From: Thermophagus sp052400625
GTDB lineage: Bacteria > Bacteroidota > Bacteroidia > Bacteroidales > Marinilabiliaceae
Assembly (NCBI GenBank): GCA_052400625.1
Contig: JBQTGH010000001.1
Length of the DNA stretch: 64,000 nucleotides
Direction: 5' to 3' (one strand)
Part shown: piece after piece, positions 62,966-64,000 of the stretch
How positions within the stretch are numbered: position 1 is the stretch's first letter
How the letters are laid out: the number at the start of each line of letters is the position of its first letter
Notes under the pieces: generated by a model
What the model was told of the DNA's origin: nothing
Database searches by the model: none
What the model saw: the letters and a program-made list of their open reading frames with translations, nothing else
Program-made: the position numbers and the translations under genes

Positions 62966-64000
62966 TCATTCATTCTCGGCAGAATCGATAAATAAATCCT
63001 CTTCCTCCTGCCAGGGCACCAAAGGGGAGGGATAATAGTTGATCCCTAGGGCTTCGAATCGATTCTTCTCTTTCCCCAGACGAACCTTATACTCGTCCCA
63101 GGAGCGCTGCTCGGATGCCGTCCAGCCTATTTCAGCATATCCCGGCAATCGCGGAAAAACCATATATTCAATATCCTTTAAATCTTCTACGGTTTCGCTC
63201 CATAGCGGGGCCTCAACACCCATTATATCCTTTTTACCAATGCCCTCTACCAATGTGGCGGGGTCCCAGTTGTAAGCATCATCTACTTCGGTCAGGCCGG
63301 CCCATGTAAGCCCCAAAACGGTGGTAGAATCATATTTTATATCCATATACGCATGTTTAGAGGGCGACATAATCACTTTGGCACCTTTTGTCACCCCCAA
63401 CTGAGCATTCTTTTCTTTAGCCCAGAACTGAACCACATCGTTGCCATCAATGGCGGCATGGGCTATCTCATCCCATCCGATGACCTTCTTACCGTGAGAT
63501 TTCACAATTTTGCGAGCCCTATTAATGAATCGTACATAATCGTCATGTGCAGTGGAATGAGACTCATCACCACCTATATGGAACCATGGTCCGGGCGTCA
63601 TTTCGGCGATTTCACCAACCACATCATCCACAAATTTGTAAACCACCTCTTTATTGGTACATAAAGTACTAAAGCCCACTTTTGTGCCCGTATACAATTC
63701 AGGAGCCTTTCCGTCGCAGTTTAACTCGGGATAGGAAGAAAGGGCCGCATTGGTATGCCCCGGCATATCAATCTCCGGAACCACGGTAATATATCGTTCG
63801 GAAGCATAGGCCACTATCTCCCGATACTCTTCCTTGGTAAAGAAACCTCCGGGGCCTCCCCCTACCTCTGTACTACCTCCATGTTTGGCAAGGTTGGGCC
63901 ACGATTCGATTTCGATACGCCAGCCCTGGTCGTCGGAAAGATGTAGATGCAAGACGTTCATCTTATACATGGCCAGATAATCAATGAAACGTTTTACCGT
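62966..64000 (-). CDS. GH20 beta-N-acetylhexosaminidase, 5' end missing
   Basis: The frame runs off the right edge: residues before MYKMNVLHLHLSDDQGWR continue as TVKRFIDYLA to base 64000, so the N-terminal GH20b domain and signal lie outside. The 345 visible residues are the TIM-barrel with HLHLSDDQGWRIEI, VPEIDMPGH and the catalytic Asp-Glu pair in FHIGGDES, plus the aromatic PLWSE and PGYAEIGW motifs of the pocket. It removes terminal beta-GlcNAc or GalNAc by substrate-assisted catalysis. This points to chitin, peptidoglycan or glycoprotein use and is not part of the beta-1,2-glucan PUL. Confidence 0.94.
   Translation of the reverse strand, partial: TVKRFIDYLAMYKMNVLHLHLSDDQGWRIEIESWPNLAKHGGSTEVGGGPGGFFTKEEYREIVAYASERYITVVPEIDMPGHTNAALSSYPELNCDGKAPELYTGTKVGFSTLCTNKEVVYKFVDDVVGEIAEMTPGPWFHIGGDESHSTAHDDYVRFINRARKIVKSHGKKVIGWDEIAHAAIDGNDVVQFWAKEKNAQLGVTKGAKVIMSPSKHAYMDIKYDSTTVLGLTWAGLTEVDDAYNWDPATLVEGIGKKDIMGVEAPLWSETVEDLKDIEYMVFPRLPGYAEIGWTASEQRSWDEYKVRLGKEKNRFEALGINYYPSPLVPWQEEEDLFIDSAENE

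Overview
The window looks like a chromosome segment of a Bacteroidota (Bacteroidales/Marinilabiliales-like) bacterium. Supporting signs are a fused murF-alr gene, a nucleoside kinase with TGS-like N-terminus, a DUF1573 repeat protein, a six-subunit Rnf complex preceded by rseC, a SusC/SusD pair, many lipoproteins with Bacteroidota-type lipoboxes, and promoter boxes of the TTG-N19-TAnnTTTG kind instead of sigma70 boxes. It is most likely a free-living or sediment polysaccharide degrader, but the genus cannot be fixed from sequence alone.

Layout. 1-17208 is housekeeping: folC (minus, cut by the left edge), a dinB-dnaE translesion pair, rseC-rnfBCDGEA (electron transport coupled to ion pumping) closed by a clear terminator, a MltD-like lytic transglycosylase, uvrA and a nucleoside kinase. 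17209-19274 is repeat-rich and almost gene-free: four GGATT/AATCC hairpins, a 40/81-bp tandem array of small palindromes, GCGTCT-type dispersed repeats and one small membrane-protein gene. 19275-36703 is again core: DUF2752 and TM2 proteins, lpd, an internally deleted group II intron just downstream of the tlpA terminator, a TlpA-like lipoprotein, meaB, a DUF1573 protein, an M20 amidohydrolase, a Crp/Fnr regulator, murF-alr, tdk, rsmI, a coiled-coil lipoprotein, a YjjG-like HAD phosphatase and dnaB.

36986-64000 is carbohydrate-oriented. A GH5 enzyme is followed by an AT-rich orphan gene, a 196-bp element with perfect 18-bp terminal inverted repeats, an esterase, and a six-copy 22-bp phased palindrome array. 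Then comes a minus-strand polysaccharide utilisation locus (PUL). In transcription order it reads susC, susD, a double-LamG surface lipoprotein, two GH144-type enzymes, GH3, GH43 and a sulfatase, with the esterase last. A membrane-spanning sensor/LuxR regulator is divergently placed beside susC. GH144 plus GH3 points to beta-1,2-glucan (sophoran) breakdown: surface capture and endo-cleavage, import through SusCD, then periplasmic endo-cleavage and release of glucose by GH3. The sulfatase, GH43 and esterase do not fit a plain beta-1,2-glucan and suggest a decorated polymer or a fused second locus.

Hairpins sit at three internal junctions of this PUL (susC/susD, LamG/GH144, GH3/GH43). A roughly 40-bp repeat lies in inverted orientation on both sides of the susCD-GH144-GH3-regulator block. 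After the PUL come a DUF4251 protein, a small lipoprotein, a GNAT acetyltransferase and a GH20 hexosaminidase cut by the right edge. No tRNA, rRNA or CRISPR array was seen.
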